NCBI RefSeq assembly: GCF_023147585.1
Contig: NZ_JAHXOZ010000019.1
Coordinates: forward strand, 1 to 39,493
Reading direction: 5' to 3'
DNA from: Micrococcus sp. EYE_212
Lineage (GTDB): Bacteria > Actinomycetota > Actinomycetes > Actinomycetales > Micrococcaceae
DNA length: 39,493 nucleotides
Part shown: positions 27,020 to 34,600 of the stretch, in pieces
Layout of the letters: each line of letters starts with the position of its first letter
Numbering within the stretch: position 1 is the stretch's first letter
Notes under the pieces: model-generated
Databases searched by the model: none
What the model was told of the DNA's origin: nothing
The model's input: the letters and a program-made list of their open reading frames with translations, nothing else
Program-made: the position numbers and the translations under genes

Positions 27020-27401
27020 ACCGCTCGCCGGGACGGCCGTGGTGGTCATGGGCGTCTCCGGCTCGGGGAAGACGGCCCTGGCGACGCGGCTCGCGCAGCG
27101 CCTGGGGGCCCCGTTCGGGGAGGCCGACGACCTGCATTCACCGGAGGCGAAGGCCCTCATGGCCGCCGGGACGCCGCTGAAGGACGCGGACCGGCACCCG
27201 TGGCTGCTGCGGATGCGCGGCCGTCGCGGCCACTTCATGCCGACCGCCCTGCTGGACATGCAGATCGCCACCCTGGAGCCGCTCGGTCCGGACGAGGAGG
27301 GCGTGGTGCTGGCCAACGACGGCACGCTCGACCAGCTCACCACCCGGGGCCTGACTGCCCTGCGAGCGCTGCTGGCGGCGGGGCCGGCGACGGGGCACTG
27401 A
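27012..27401 (+). CDS. Internally deleted gluconokinase-like protein
   Basis: A 129-residue protein matching both ends of gluconokinase (GntK, usually about 165-175 residues) but missing the middle. The N-terminal part has the P-loop MGVSGSGKT, the DDLHSPEAK segment and [11 protein letters not shown]. It then jumps to [19 protein letters not shown], which normally comes about 50 residues later. The lost part holds the gluconate-contact CSALKxxYRD block and a core strand, so kinase activity is unlikely. The junction is near 27204-27222 and is in frame. The ATG overlaps ispH by 8 bases (ATGCCTGA). It may be a recent in-frame deletion or a remnant kept as a P-loop protein. Confidence 0.7.
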   Translation: MPEPLAGTAVVVMGVSGSGKTALATRLAQRLGAPFGEADDLHSPEAKALMAAGTPLKDADRHPWLLRMRGRRGHFMPTALLDMQIATLEPLGPDEEGVVLANDGTLDQLTTRGLTALRALLAAGPATGH

Positions 27402-27454
27402 CGCGGCGCCGATCGCCCACGGGCTGAGGGGTCTGCCCGGCACGCTCCGACGCC

Positions 27455-28717
27455 TCACCCGGCGCGGCGGCCGCCGAATCCGTCGTCTTCGCTGAGCCTC
27501 TCCATGCCCAGCCCTTCCACCAGCTCCGGGGCGGAGAGCACCCGGGGCGCCGACTCGAGCGTGCGGATGCCTGCGGTGGGCGGCAGCCCCGGGTCGGCCT
27601 CGCGCAGCTTGCGCGCCGAGGGGAGGACCCGGGACTCGACCGTGCCGACGAGCTGGTTGTACCGGTCCACCGTGGTCTTCAGCGACCCGCCCATGCGGTC
27701 CAGGTGGGAGCCGAGGGTGCCGAGCCGGTCGTAGAGCTCGCGTGCGCTCGTGACGATGAACTGGGCGTTCTCTGCGAGCCGATCCTGTCGCCACGCGTAC
27801 GCCACGGACTTCAGCGCGGTCAGCAGGGACACCGGCGCCACGAGCGCCACGTTCTTGGAGAAGGCGTGGTCCAGCAGGCCGCCGTCCGCGTCCAGGGCCG
27901 CGGCGAGCAAGGACTCGGCCGGCAGGAAGCACAGCACGAGCTCGGGTGAGTGGCTGAGACCGGACCAGTACGACTTCGCGGCCAGCTGGTCCACGTGCCG
28001 GCGCACGGCGGCGGCGTGCTGTGCGGCCAGTGCCCGGCGACGCTCGGCGGCCTCCTCTCCCGGCTCGTCCGCGAGGGCCTCGGCGGCGAGCGCGTCCCCG
28101 AGCGGGGCCTTGGCGTCCACGGCCAGGGACTTGCCTCCGGGCAGGGACACCACGAGGTCCGGCCGCAGCCGCTCGCCCTCGGTGCCGACGATGGTGGTCT
28201 GCTCGGAGAAGTCCACGTGGTGCAGCATGCCCGCCGCCTCCACCACGCGGCGCAGCTGCGCCTCTCCCCAGTGCCCGCGTGCCGAGGTGGACTTCAGCGT
28301 GGCCATGAGCGAGGTGGTCTGGTTGAGCAGGTCCCGGTCCGTGGCGGCGGCCACGCGCAGCTGCTCGCCGAGCTGGCCGAACTGCTCCACGCGGTCCCGC
28401 TCGAGCACGCTCACCTGCTTCTGCAGGGAGGCCAGCTGCTGGCCGAGCGGGGCGAGGGTGCTCAGCACGCGGGACTCGGCCTGGGCGCGTTCCGCGTCCT
28501 CACTGCGCTGGGCGGTGACGGCGCGGTTCTCCGCGCGCACGGCGGCCAGCTCCTCGCGTGCGCTCTGGTGCTCGGTGCGCAGCGCGTCCAGCTCTCGCCG
28601 CACGTGCGCCGCCTCGCCGGTGCCGCCGCTCAGACGGCGCCACACGAGCCATGCGCCCAGCAGTGCGCCCAGGACGAGGCCGAGCAGCAGGGCCAGCAGG
28701 AGACTCAGGTTTTCCAT
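27455..28717 (-). CDS. rmuC: RmuC-family DNA recombination protein
   Basis: A 420-residue RmuC-like protein, a predicted nuclease-fold factor that limits inversions between short repeats. A membrane anchor (about residues 5-25) leads to a long coiled coil (40-135). The RmuC domain follows, with ARGHWGEAQLRRVVEAAGM, RPDLVVSLPGGKSLAVDAKAPL and YAWRQDRLAENAQ. It is common in actinobacteria near ispH, xseA and ychF. ATG 28717 is preferred over GTG 28747 because the latter would lie inside the predicted -10 element. Confidence 0.93.
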   Translation of the reverse strand: MENLSLLLALLLGLVLGALLGAWLVWRRLSGGTGEAAHVRRELDALRTEHQSAREELAAVRAENRAVTAQRSEDAERAQAESRVLSTLAPLGQQLASLQKQVSVLERDRVEQFGQLGEQLRVAAATDRDLLNQTTSLMATLKSTSARGHWGEAQLRRVVEAAGMLHHVDFSEQTTIVGTEGERLRPDLVVSLPGGKSLAVDAKAPLGDALAAEALADEPGEEAAERRRALAAQHAAAVRRHVDQLAAKSYWSGLSHSPELVLCFLPAESLLAAALDADGGLLDHAFSKNVALVAPVSLLTALKSVAYAWRQDRLAENAQFIVTSARELYDRLGTLGSHLDRMGGSLKTTVDRYNQLVGTVESRVLPSARKLREADPGLPPTAGIRTLESAPRVLSAPELVEGLGMERLSEDDGFGGRRAG

Positions 28718-28745
28718 GCGGACCACTGTCCCAGCTGGAGCGGAC

Positions 28746-28775
28746 ACGGTAAGGCCGCCACGCGGCGCGGCGGCC
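28746..28775 (-). promoter_or_regulatory. Terminator of the upstream gene followed at once by the rmuC promoter
   Basis: GGCCGCC (28753-28759) pairs with GGCGGCC (28769-28775) as a 7-bp stem that would end the unknown gene upstream on the minus strand. Right after it, TACCGT (28751-28746, minus strand) is a -10 candidate for rmuC, giving a leader of about 22 bases. Confidence 0.45.
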
Positions 28776-28797
28776 CCAGATCCCTGCGGCAGGGCCC

Positions 28798-29262
28798 TCA
28801 GAACGCGCCGAACAGGGGGTTCGGGCCGTTGGCGGCCACCTCCGGATCGCCCTCGACCTGCGCGTCCAGACCCGCCGCGGGCACGCCGGGAAGGTAGCGG
28901 ACGATCACGCGCACCGAGGTCAGCGACCCCGCCTCGAACGCCTCGACGGCGACGGCGGGCCGCGGCCCGTCCGGCGTCTCCACCTCGCCGTCGAACACGG
29001 CGACGGCGCGCTCGGGGCGCGGCACGAGCTCGGCCACGGCCTGCGCCGCCCCCTCAGGCGTGAGGTCCGGGTGGGTCCACATCCCCTGCATCCCCTCGGC
29101 CGTCACGGCCAGGATGGTGGGGTGGAAGACGGGCTGCGAGGAGAGCGTGTCGAAGACGTGCTCCACGCCCAGCGTGATGAGGGGAAGCATCGCCGCGGAC
29201 GGCGGGGTGGGCTGGGCGGCAGCGGGGGACTGGTCGGCGGGGTTCTGATCGGCGGAGCTCAC
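28798..29262 (-). CDS. Hypothetical protein
   Basis: A 154-residue protein of no family I recognise. A 25-residue Pro/Ala/Gln-rich start precedes a compact alpha/beta-like region. That region has LITLGVEHVFDTLSSQPVF, FHPTILAVTAEGM and RVIVRYLPG. It ends in an extended tail, EVAANGPNPLFGAF. There are no membrane segments. GTG 29262 is fixed by a -10 element 7 bases upstream and by the divergent macrodomain gene 56 bases away. Confidence 0.7.
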   Translation of the reverse strand: MSSADQNPADQSPAAAQPTPPSAAMLPLITLGVEHVFDTLSSQPVFHPTILAVTAEGMQGMWTHPDLTPEGAAQAVAELVPRPERAVAVFDGEVETPDGPRPAVAVEAFEAGSLTSVRVIVRYLPGVPAAGLDAQVEGDPEVAANGPNPLFGAF

Positions 29263-29269
29263 CGGCCCG

Positions 29270-29275
29270 AGGCTA
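29270..29275 (-). promoter_or_regulatory. Leaderless -10 element of the hypothetical gene
   Basis: On the minus strand TAGCCT (29275-29270) ends 7 bases before GTG 29262. Confidence 0.55.
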
Positions 29276-29305
29276 CCGGCCCTGTCCGGGGCTCGCCCAG
29301 GCCCC

Positions 29306-29311
29306 TACGGT
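29306..29311 (+). promoter_or_regulatory. Leaderless -10 element of the macrodomain gene
   Basis: TACGGT (29306-29311) ends 7 bases before ATG 29319. The two divergent -10 elements in this spacer are only 30 bases apart. Confidence 0.55.
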
Positions 29312-29318
29312 GGCACGC

Positions 29319-29849
29319 ATGAAGCTGGTCATCGCCCCCGGGGACATCACCGCCACCGCAGCCGACGCCGTCGTGAACGCGGCCAACTCCCGCCTCCTCG
29401 GCGGGGGCGGCGTGGACGGCGCCATCCACCGCCGGGGCGGCCCGGAGATCCTCGCCGAGTGCCGGGCGTTGCGGGAGACCACGCTGCCGGACGGCCTGCC
29501 CGCCGGGCAGGCCGTGGCGACGACGGCGGGGCGCCTGCCCGCACGCTGGGTCATCCACACGGTGGGTCCGGTGTGGGCCAAGACCAAGGACAAGTCTGAC
29601 ATCCTCGCCTCCTGCTACCGCGAGTCGCTTCGGGTGGCGCAGCAGCTCGGCGCGCGGACGGTGGCGTTCCCCGCCATCTCCGCGGGCGTCTACGGCTGGC
29701 CCATGGACGACGCCGCGCGCATCGCCGTCGAGACCTCCGACGCCATGGCGGAGGAGGTGGGACACACCGTGCGCGAGGTGATCTTCGTGCCGTACGGCGA
29801 GAAGGCGGAGCAGGCCTTCCGCACGGCGCTCGCCGTGGTCCGCCCCTAG
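29319..29849 (+). CDS. Macrodomain protein (ADP-ribose / O-acetyl-ADP-ribose hydrolase type)
   Basis: A 176-residue stand-alone macrodomain of the MacroD/YmdB type, which removes ADP-ribose or acetyl groups from ADP-ribosylated or acetylated ADP-ribose. Motifs are VIAPGDIT, DAVVNAANSRLLGGGGVDGA and the phosphate loop PAISAGVYGWP near residues 122-132. Length fits a single domain. ATG 29319 is chosen over the GTG at 29310 because of the -10 spacing. Confidence 0.94.
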   Translation: MKLVIAPGDITATAADAVVNAANSRLLGGGGVDGAIHRRGGPEILAECRALRETTLPDGLPAGQAVATTAGRLPARWVIHTVGPVWAKTKDKSDILASCYRESLRVAQQLGARTVAFPAISAGVYGWPMDDAARIAVETSDAMAEEVGHTVREVIFVPYGEKAEQAFRTALAVVRP

Positions 29850-29867
29850 AGCCCGCCGCGGTCCCGC

Positions 29868-29899
29868 GCGACGACGGCCACCTGCCCGTGCGTCGTCGC
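29868..29899. terminator. Convergent hairpin between the macrodomain and MFS genes
   Basis: GCGACGACG (29868-29876) pairs with CGTCGTCGC (29891-29899), a 9-bp stem with a 14-base loop, between two converging genes. Confidence 0.5.
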
Positions 29900-29927
29900 C
29901 GCCGCCAGGAGGTGGGCATGACGGATG

Positions 29928-31157
29928 TCATGGGTGCGCGGGAGCGGGGCGGCGCGGAGCGAGCCCGCGCCAGGAGGCCGCCGCGAACGCCAGTCCGAGC
30001 GCACCGATCCCGACCAGCACCAGGCCCACCGCGGGCAGGCCGAGGGACGCGCCGAGGATCCCCGCGAGCGGATAGGTCAGCAGGAAGCACGCGTGGGAGA
30101 GGGAGAACTGCGCGGCGAAGACGGCGGGGCGGTCCTGCTCCGTGCTGCCTCGGCGCAGCAGTCGGGCGGACGGGGTGAGCACGGCCGAGGTGGCCGCGCC
30201 CAGCAGGGCCCAGACCGTGAGCAGCGCGGCCCACCGTGCCGTGCCCTCCATCCCCACGAGCGCACCGACGCCGGCCAGCAAGAGCAGGGGCAGGACAGCG
30301 GCGCCGGCGAGCATGACACGGCGGTCGGGAACACGGTCGAGCCAGGACGGCAAGGTCAGGGCCACGAGCATGGAGCCGACGCCGTGCGCGGTCAGCAGCA
30401 GCGCGACGTCCTCCTGCGGCCGGCCCAGCTCGGCCTGCACGAGGACGACGGTGTTGACGATGACCATGGCCGTCGTCGTGGCGACCACGAGGTTGAGGCC
30501 GAGCAGCCCCCGCAGCTCGGGGGAGGCCAGGAAGAGGCGCGTGCCCCGGGTGAGCCGGTCCAGGAAGGGCGCGGGGGCGGGGGCCTGCACCGCGGGGAAG
30601 CGGGCTGAGGCCACGAGCGCCGCTGAGGCGAGGAAGCCGACCACGGTGCCCACGAAGAGGCTGTGGTAGCTCATCGCTGTCAGGAGGGCGGCGGCGAGCA
30701 GGGGGCTGACGAGGGACTCGACGTCGTAGGCGAGGCGGGAGAGGGAGAGCGCGCGGGTGTACTCCCGCTCCTCGGGGAGCACGGTGGGGATCACGGCCTG
30801 GAACGTGGGGGTGAACGTGGCCGAGGCGGACTGCAGCAGGAACACCAGCGCGTACGTCTGCCACGCCTCGGTGACGAACGGCAGGGAGAGCGCGACGGCG
30901 GCCCGCACCAGGTCCGCGCCGATCAGGACGGGGCGCGCAGGCAGGCGGGCGACGAGCGCCGTGGTGACAGGGGAGATGAGCACATACGCGATCATCTTGA
31001 CGGCCATGACGGTGCCCATCACGACGCCGGCGTCCGCGCCCGCGATGTCGTAGGCGAGCAGGCCCAGCGCCACGGTGAGCAGGCCGGTTCCGAGCAGCGC
31101 GATGACCTGCGCGCCGAACAGCCGCGCGTAGGTGGGCTGGCGCAGGACGCTGAGCAT
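29928..31157 (-). CDS. MFS transporter
   Basis: A 409-residue major facilitator with about 11-12 hydrophobic segments. It begins with RQPTYARLFGAQVIALLGTGL, typical of the EntS/MdtG-like export branch, and has the loop SRLAYDVESLVSPLLAA between segments 4 and 5. Substrate and direction are unknown; relatives export drugs, siderophores or metabolites. ATG 31157 has GGAGAGG 8 bases upstream. Confidence 0.9.
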   Translation of the reverse strand: MLSVLRQPTYARLFGAQVIALLGTGLLTVALGLLAYDIAGADAGVVMGTVMAVKMIAYVLISPVTTALVARLPARPVLIGADLVRAAVALSLPFVTEAWQTYALVFLLQSASATFTPTFQAVIPTVLPEEREYTRALSLSRLAYDVESLVSPLLAAALLTAMSYHSLFVGTVVGFLASAALVASARFPAVQAPAPAPFLDRLTRGTRLFLASPELRGLLGLNLVVATTTAMVIVNTVVLVQAELGRPQEDVALLLTAHGVGSMLVALTLPSWLDRVPDRRVMLAGAAVLPLLLLAGVGALVGMEGTARWAALLTVWALLGAATSAVLTPSARLLRRGSTEQDRPAVFAAQFSLSHACFLLTYPLAGILGASLGLPAVGLVLVGIGALGLAFAAASWRGLAPRRPAPAHP

Positions 31158-31195
31158 GGGAGGGACCTCTCCGGCGGCGGGGCGGGTACGCCGTC

Positions 31196-31201
31196 AGGGT
31201 A
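31196..31201 (-). promoter_or_regulatory. MFS gene -10 element
   Basis: On the minus strand TACCCT (31201-31196) predicts a leader of about 32 bases carrying the SD sequence. It is 23 bases from the HAIR repeat of hsp20, so HspR could affect it. Confidence 0.4.
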
Positions 31202-31223
31202 GAGCGTGGGTGCGGCGTGAGGA

Positions 31224-31244
31224 CTTGAGCGAAAGTGACTCAGG
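31224..31244. promoter_or_regulatory. HAIR-type inverted repeat, predicted HspR operator
   Basis: CTTGAGC-N7-ACTCAGG matches the HspR-associated inverted repeat consensus CTTGAGT-N7-ACTCAAG at 12 of 14 positions with the exact 7-base spacer. HspR represses heat-shock genes in actinobacteria. Its place just upstream of the hsp20 promoter supports this reading. No hspR gene is in the window. Confidence 0.7.
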
Positions 31245-31249
31245 TTCGC

Positions 31250-31275
31250 GGAATACCCGCGGGGGGACGAGCGTT
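31250..31275 (+). promoter_or_regulatory. SigH/SigR-type promoter of hsp20
   Basis: GGAAT (31250-31254), 18 bases, then GTT (31273-31275) is exactly the GGAAT-N18-GTT consensus of actinobacterial SigR/SigH promoters, which respond to thiol-oxidative and heat stress. A start near 31282 would give a leader of about 50 bases. No good SigA -10 element is seen in this position. Confidence 0.6.
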
Positions 31276-31333
31276 GCACCGGGCGGACGCCGCTCACCGG
31301 GAGCGGCCGCACCACACTGACGAGGAGTGAATG

Positions 31334-31807
31334 ATGGCTCGTACTGTTGATCCCTTCCGTGAGATGGACCGCTTCATGAACGGCATCGCGCGCGTGGCCG
31401 GCCAGGGCTCGATGCCCATGAACCTCTACCGGGAGGGCGACCGGTTCGTCGCCGAGGTGGAGCTGCCGGGCGTGGACCCGAGCTCGATCGACGTGGACGT
31501 GGAGGAGCGCACGCTCACCATCCGCGCCGAGCGCAAGGAGAAGTCCGACGGCGAGGGTCGCCAGTGGCTGACCCGCGAGCGTTCCGCCGGCGCCTTCGCC
31601 CGCCAGCTGACCCTGGGCCGCGGCCTCGCCCTGGACAAGGTGGAGGCGGACTACGCCGACGGCGTGCTGACGCTGACCATTCCGGTGGCCGAGCAGGCCA
31701 AGCCGCGCAAGATCGACGTGAAGCACTCCGGTGCCGCCACCCAGATCTCCGGGGAGACCGTGGAGAACGAGCCCGGTGCGTGGGAGCAGGAGACCTCCGG
31801 CGAGTGA
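31334..31807 (+). CDS. Hsp20/alpha-crystallin small heat-shock protein
   Basis: A 157-residue small heat-shock protein that binds unfolding proteins without ATP. The alpha-crystallin domain spans about residues 33-125: MNLYREGDRFVAEVELPGVD, then IDVDVEERTLTIRAER, and the signature YADGVLTLTIPV. It has a short N-terminal arm (VDPFREMDRFM) and a Glu-rich tail. SD GAGGAG (31322-31327) fits ATG 31334 better than ATG 31331. It carries predicted HspR and SigH/SigR control sites. Confidence 0.94.
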   Translation: MARTVDPFREMDRFMNGIARVAGQGSMPMNLYREGDRFVAEVELPGVDPSSIDVDVEERTLTIRAERKEKSDGEGRQWLTRERSAGAFARQLTLGRGLALDKVEADYADGVLTLTIPVAEQAKPRKIDVKHSGAATQISGETVENEPGAWEQETSGE

Positions 31808-31873
31808 CGCACCGGCGGCGGTGAACCGCCCGCGCGAGGCGACACGACGGCGTCGTGCCGCGCGGCCACGTGG

Positions 31874-31905
31874 ACGGGGCCGTTCCCTTCGGGGAGCGGC
31901 CCCGT
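31874..31905 (+). terminator. hsp20 terminator with a C(UUCG)G tetraloop
   Basis: Positions 31874-31887 pair with 31892-31905 in a 14-bp stem, with one G-U pair, closed by a UUCG tetraloop. It is 66 bases past the hsp20 stop and is followed by two T residues. Confidence 0.8.
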
Positions 31906-31935
31906 TGCCATGCCGATGGGAGACGGAGCCGCCGG

Positions 31936-31941
31936 TAGACT
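31936..31941 (+). promoter_or_regulatory. ychF leaderless -10 element
   Basis: TAGACT (31936-31941) ends 8 bases before GTG 31950, with no Shine-Dalgarno sequence between. This may also be the promoter for the downstream hsd genes. Confidence 0.55.
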
Positions 31942-31949
31942 GCCGGACT

Positions 31950-33053
31950 GTGGCTTTGACTATCGGATTCGTGGGACTGCCCAACGTGGGCAAGTCGACC
32001 CTGTTCAACGCGCTGACGCGCCAGACCGTGCTCGCGGCGAACTACCCGTTCGCGACGATCGAGCCGAACGTGGGCGTGGTGAACCTGCCGGACGAGCGGC
32101 TGCCCCAGCTGGCCGAGATCTTCAGCTCCGAGCGCATCCTGCCGGCCACGGTGTCCTTCGTGGACATCGCCGGCATCGTGAAGGGCGCCTCCGAGGGGGA
32201 GGGCCTGGGCAACCAGTTCCTGGCGAACATCCGCGAGGCCCACGCGATCGCCCAGGTGGTGCGCGCGTTCGACGACGGCGACGTCGTCCACGTGGACGGC
32301 AAGGTGGACCCGGCCTCGGACATGGAGACCATCAACACCGAGCTGATCATCGCGGACATGCAGACCGTGGAGAAGGCGATCCCGCGCGTCGAGAAGGAGG
32401 TCAAGGGCAAGAAGAAGGAGCCCGCCGACCTCGAGGCGCTCAAGGCCGCGCTCGCGGTGCTGGAGCGGGGCGAGACGATCTTCGCGGCGAAGGACAAGGA
32501 CAAGCTGGACATGGACCGGCTGCGGGAGCTGAGCCTGCTCACCGCCAAGCCGTTCATCTACGTGTTCAACTCGGACGACGGCGTGCTGGGGGACGAGGCC
32601 AGGCAGCAGGAGCTGCGCGACCTGGTGGCTCCCGCTCAGGCCGTGTTCCTGGACGCCAAGCTGGAGTCCGACCTCGTGGAGCTCTCCGAGGACGAGGCCC
32701 GCGAGATGCTGGAGATGAACGGCCAGGACGAGTCCGGGCTGGACCAGCTGGCTCGCGTCGGCTTCTCAACGCTCGGCCTGCAGACGTATCTGACGGCGGG
32801 GCCGAAGGAGACGCGCGCGTGGACCATCCCCGTCGGCGCGACGGCGCCCGAGGCCGCCGGCGTGATCCACACCGACTTCCAGCGCGGCTTCATCAAGGCG
32901 GAGATCGTGAGCTTCGACGACCTGATCGCCGCCGGGTCCATGAACGACGCCAAGGCCGCCGGCAAGGTGCGCATGGAGGGCAAGGAGTACGTCATGCGCG
33001 ACGGGGACGTGGTGGAGTTCCGTACAGGGATTCCGTCTGGGAGCAAGAAATGA
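31950..33053 (+). CDS. ychF: Redox-regulated ATPase YchF with an altered C-terminus
   Basis: A 367-residue Obg-like P-loop ATPase that binds ribosomes and takes part in translation and stress responses. The P-loop GLPNVGKS is at residues 9-16, [20 protein letters not shown] is switch II, and the helical insert and C-terminal TGS domain are present. The specificity motif reads NSDD instead of the usual NxxE. Family members end in EFRFNV or similar. Here the frame reads EFR and then TGIPSGSKK, so the last residues are replaced at the junction (about 33024) with lower-GC DNA. The stop overlaps the hsdM start (ATGA). Confidence 0.95.
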   Translation: MALTIGFVGLPNVGKSTLFNALTRQTVLAANYPFATIEPNVGVVNLPDERLPQLAEIFSSERILPATVSFVDIAGIVKGASEGEGLGNQFLANIREAHAIAQVVRAFDDGDVVHVDGKVDPASDMETINTELIIADMQTVEKAIPRVEKEVKGKKKEPADLEALKAALAVLERGETIFAAKDKDKLDMDRLRELSLLTAKPFIYVFNSDDGVLGDEARQQELRDLVAPAQAVFLDAKLESDLVELSEDEAREMLEMNGQDESGLDQLARVGFSTLGLQTYLTAGPKETRAWTIPVGATAPEAAGVIHTDFQRGFIKAEIVSFDDLIAAGSMNDAKAAGKVRMEGKEYVMRDGDVVEFRTGIPSGSKK

Positions 33054-34600
33054 AGACAACTGATCTCGCCAAGGTTCGCTCGACGCTGTGGAGCGCCGCG
33101 GACGAGCTGCGCGCGAACTCCAAGCTGACACCCGTCCAATACCGCGACCCGGTCCTCGGACTGGTGTTCCTCGCGTACGCCGAGAACCGTTTCGAGACCG
33201 TGCGGGGGGAGGTCGAAGCCAAGTCCAGCACACGTAACCCTGCGACGGCCGCGGACTACAAGGCGAAATCGGTGCTGTACGTCCCCGATGAGGCTCGCCT
33301 CTCCCACCTTGTCGACCTGCCCGAAGGTGCCGATATCGGGAAAGCCACCGACGAGGCGATCAAGGCTATCGAGGAGGCCAACCCTGAGCTCAAGGACATC
33401 CTGCCCCGCGGCTACCAGAAGCTTGAGCGTTCGACACTGATCGAGTTGCTTCGACTCTTCGCGCCGCTGCCCGCCCAGCTCGAGGGCGATGCCTTCGGCT
33501 TCATCTATGAGGACTTTCTCTCCAACTTCGCCGCGCAGGAGGGCAAGGGCGGTGGCGAGTACTTCACGCCATACTCCATCGTCCGACTCATCGTCGAGAT
33601 CCTCCAGCCGTTCCAAGGACGAGTCTTCGACCCCGCGTGTGGGTCGGGCGGCATGTTCGTCCAGTGCGCCAAATTCGTCGAGCGGCATCACGAATCGGCC
33701 AGCCGCCAGCTCTCTGTCTTCGGGACGGAGAAGACCGAGGACACCGTCCCGCTGGCCAAGATGAACCTTGCGCTGCATGGGCTCTCCGGGGATATTCGCC
33801 AGGCTAACAGCTACTACGATGACCCGCATGGCGCGGTCGGCGCCTTCGACTACGTGATGGCCAACCCTCCCTTCAACGTCGACAAAATCAAGAAGGATCA
33901 GCTCGCTGGTGACAAGCGCTTCCCGTTTGGGCTTCCCAGGGCCGATAACGGCAACTTCCTGTGGATCCAACAGTTCTATGCTGCGCTGTCACCCAAGGGC
34001 CGTGCGGGCTTCGTCATGGCCAACTCGGCCGGTGATGCTGGCCACTCCGAGAAGGAGATCCGCAAGCAGCTGGTCGAGTCGGGAACCGTCGACGTGATTG
34101 TAGGCATCAGCCCCAACTTCTTCTACACAGTCACCTTGCCGGTGACGCTGTGGTTCCTCGACAAGGCCAAGGTCGGGACGCCGCGCGAGGACACGGTGTT
34201 GTTCATCGACGCCCGGCACATCTTCCATCAGATCGATCGCGCCCACCGTGACTTCACGCCCGAGCAGATTGAGTTCCTGGCCAACATCGTGCGGCTCTAC
34301 CGCGGCGAGGACGTTGAGTCCGTGGATGGCAGCGATGTCCTACTCAAGGAGAACTTTCCTGATGGCAAGTACGTTGATGTCGGCGGCCTGTGCAAGGTCG
34401 CCACTCGAGCTGAGATCGAAGCTCAAGGTTGGAGCCTCAACCCGGGCCGCTATACCGGCACTGCTGCCGTCGACGAGAGCGATGTCGATTTCATGGGCGA
34501 TCTCGCTGCGTTGTACGAGGAATTCACTGCGCTAAGTGACGAGGCCGACGTGCTGCGATCCAAGGTCGACGTGGCCCTTCAAGGGGTTCTCGACGTATGA
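33050..34600 (+). CDS. hsdM: Type I restriction-modification system, methyltransferase subunit
   Basis: A 516-residue N6-adenine methyltransferase subunit. The N-terminal helical HsdM domain (about 1-140) contains TPVQYRDPVLGLVFLAYAE. The catalytic domain has the SAM motif DPACGSGGMF (194-203) and the NPPF target motif (272-275). A GEYFTPYSIVRL segment precedes motif I. Together with HsdS it methylates the recognition site, and with HsdR it forms the restriction complex. GGGAG (33039-33043) is a suitable SD 6 bases before the ATG. It overlaps ychF and hsdS by 4 bases each. Confidence 0.96.
   Translation: MKTTDLAKVRSTLWSAADELRANSKLTPVQYRDPVLGLVFLAYAENRFETVRGEVEAKSSTRNPATAADYKAKSVLYVPDEARLSHLVDLPEGADIGKATDEAIKAIEEANPELKDILPRGYQKLERSTLIELLRLFAPLPAQLEGDAFGFIYEDFLSNFAAQEGKGGGEYFTPYSIVRLIVEILQPFQGRVFDPACGSGGMFVQCAKFVERHHESASRQLSVFGTEKTEDTVPLAKMNLALHGLSGDIRQANSYYDDPHGAVGAFDYVMANPPFNVDKIKKDQLAGDKRFPFGLPRADNGNFLWIQQFYAALSPKGRAGFVMANSAGDAGHSEKEIRKQLVESGTVDVIVGISPNFFYTVTLPVTLWFLDKAKVGTPREDTVLFIDARHIFHQIDRAHRDFTPEQIEFLANIVRLYRGEDVESVDGSDVLLKENFPDGKYVDVGGLCKVATRAEIEAQGWSLNPGRYTGTAAVDESDVDFMGDLAALYEEFTALSDEADVLRSKVDVALQGVLDV

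Noticed and set aside
29917-29932. Palindrome CATGAC-GGAT-GTCATG
   Set aside because: It overlaps the MFS stop codon between two convergent genes, away from any promoter, so an operator role is unlikely.
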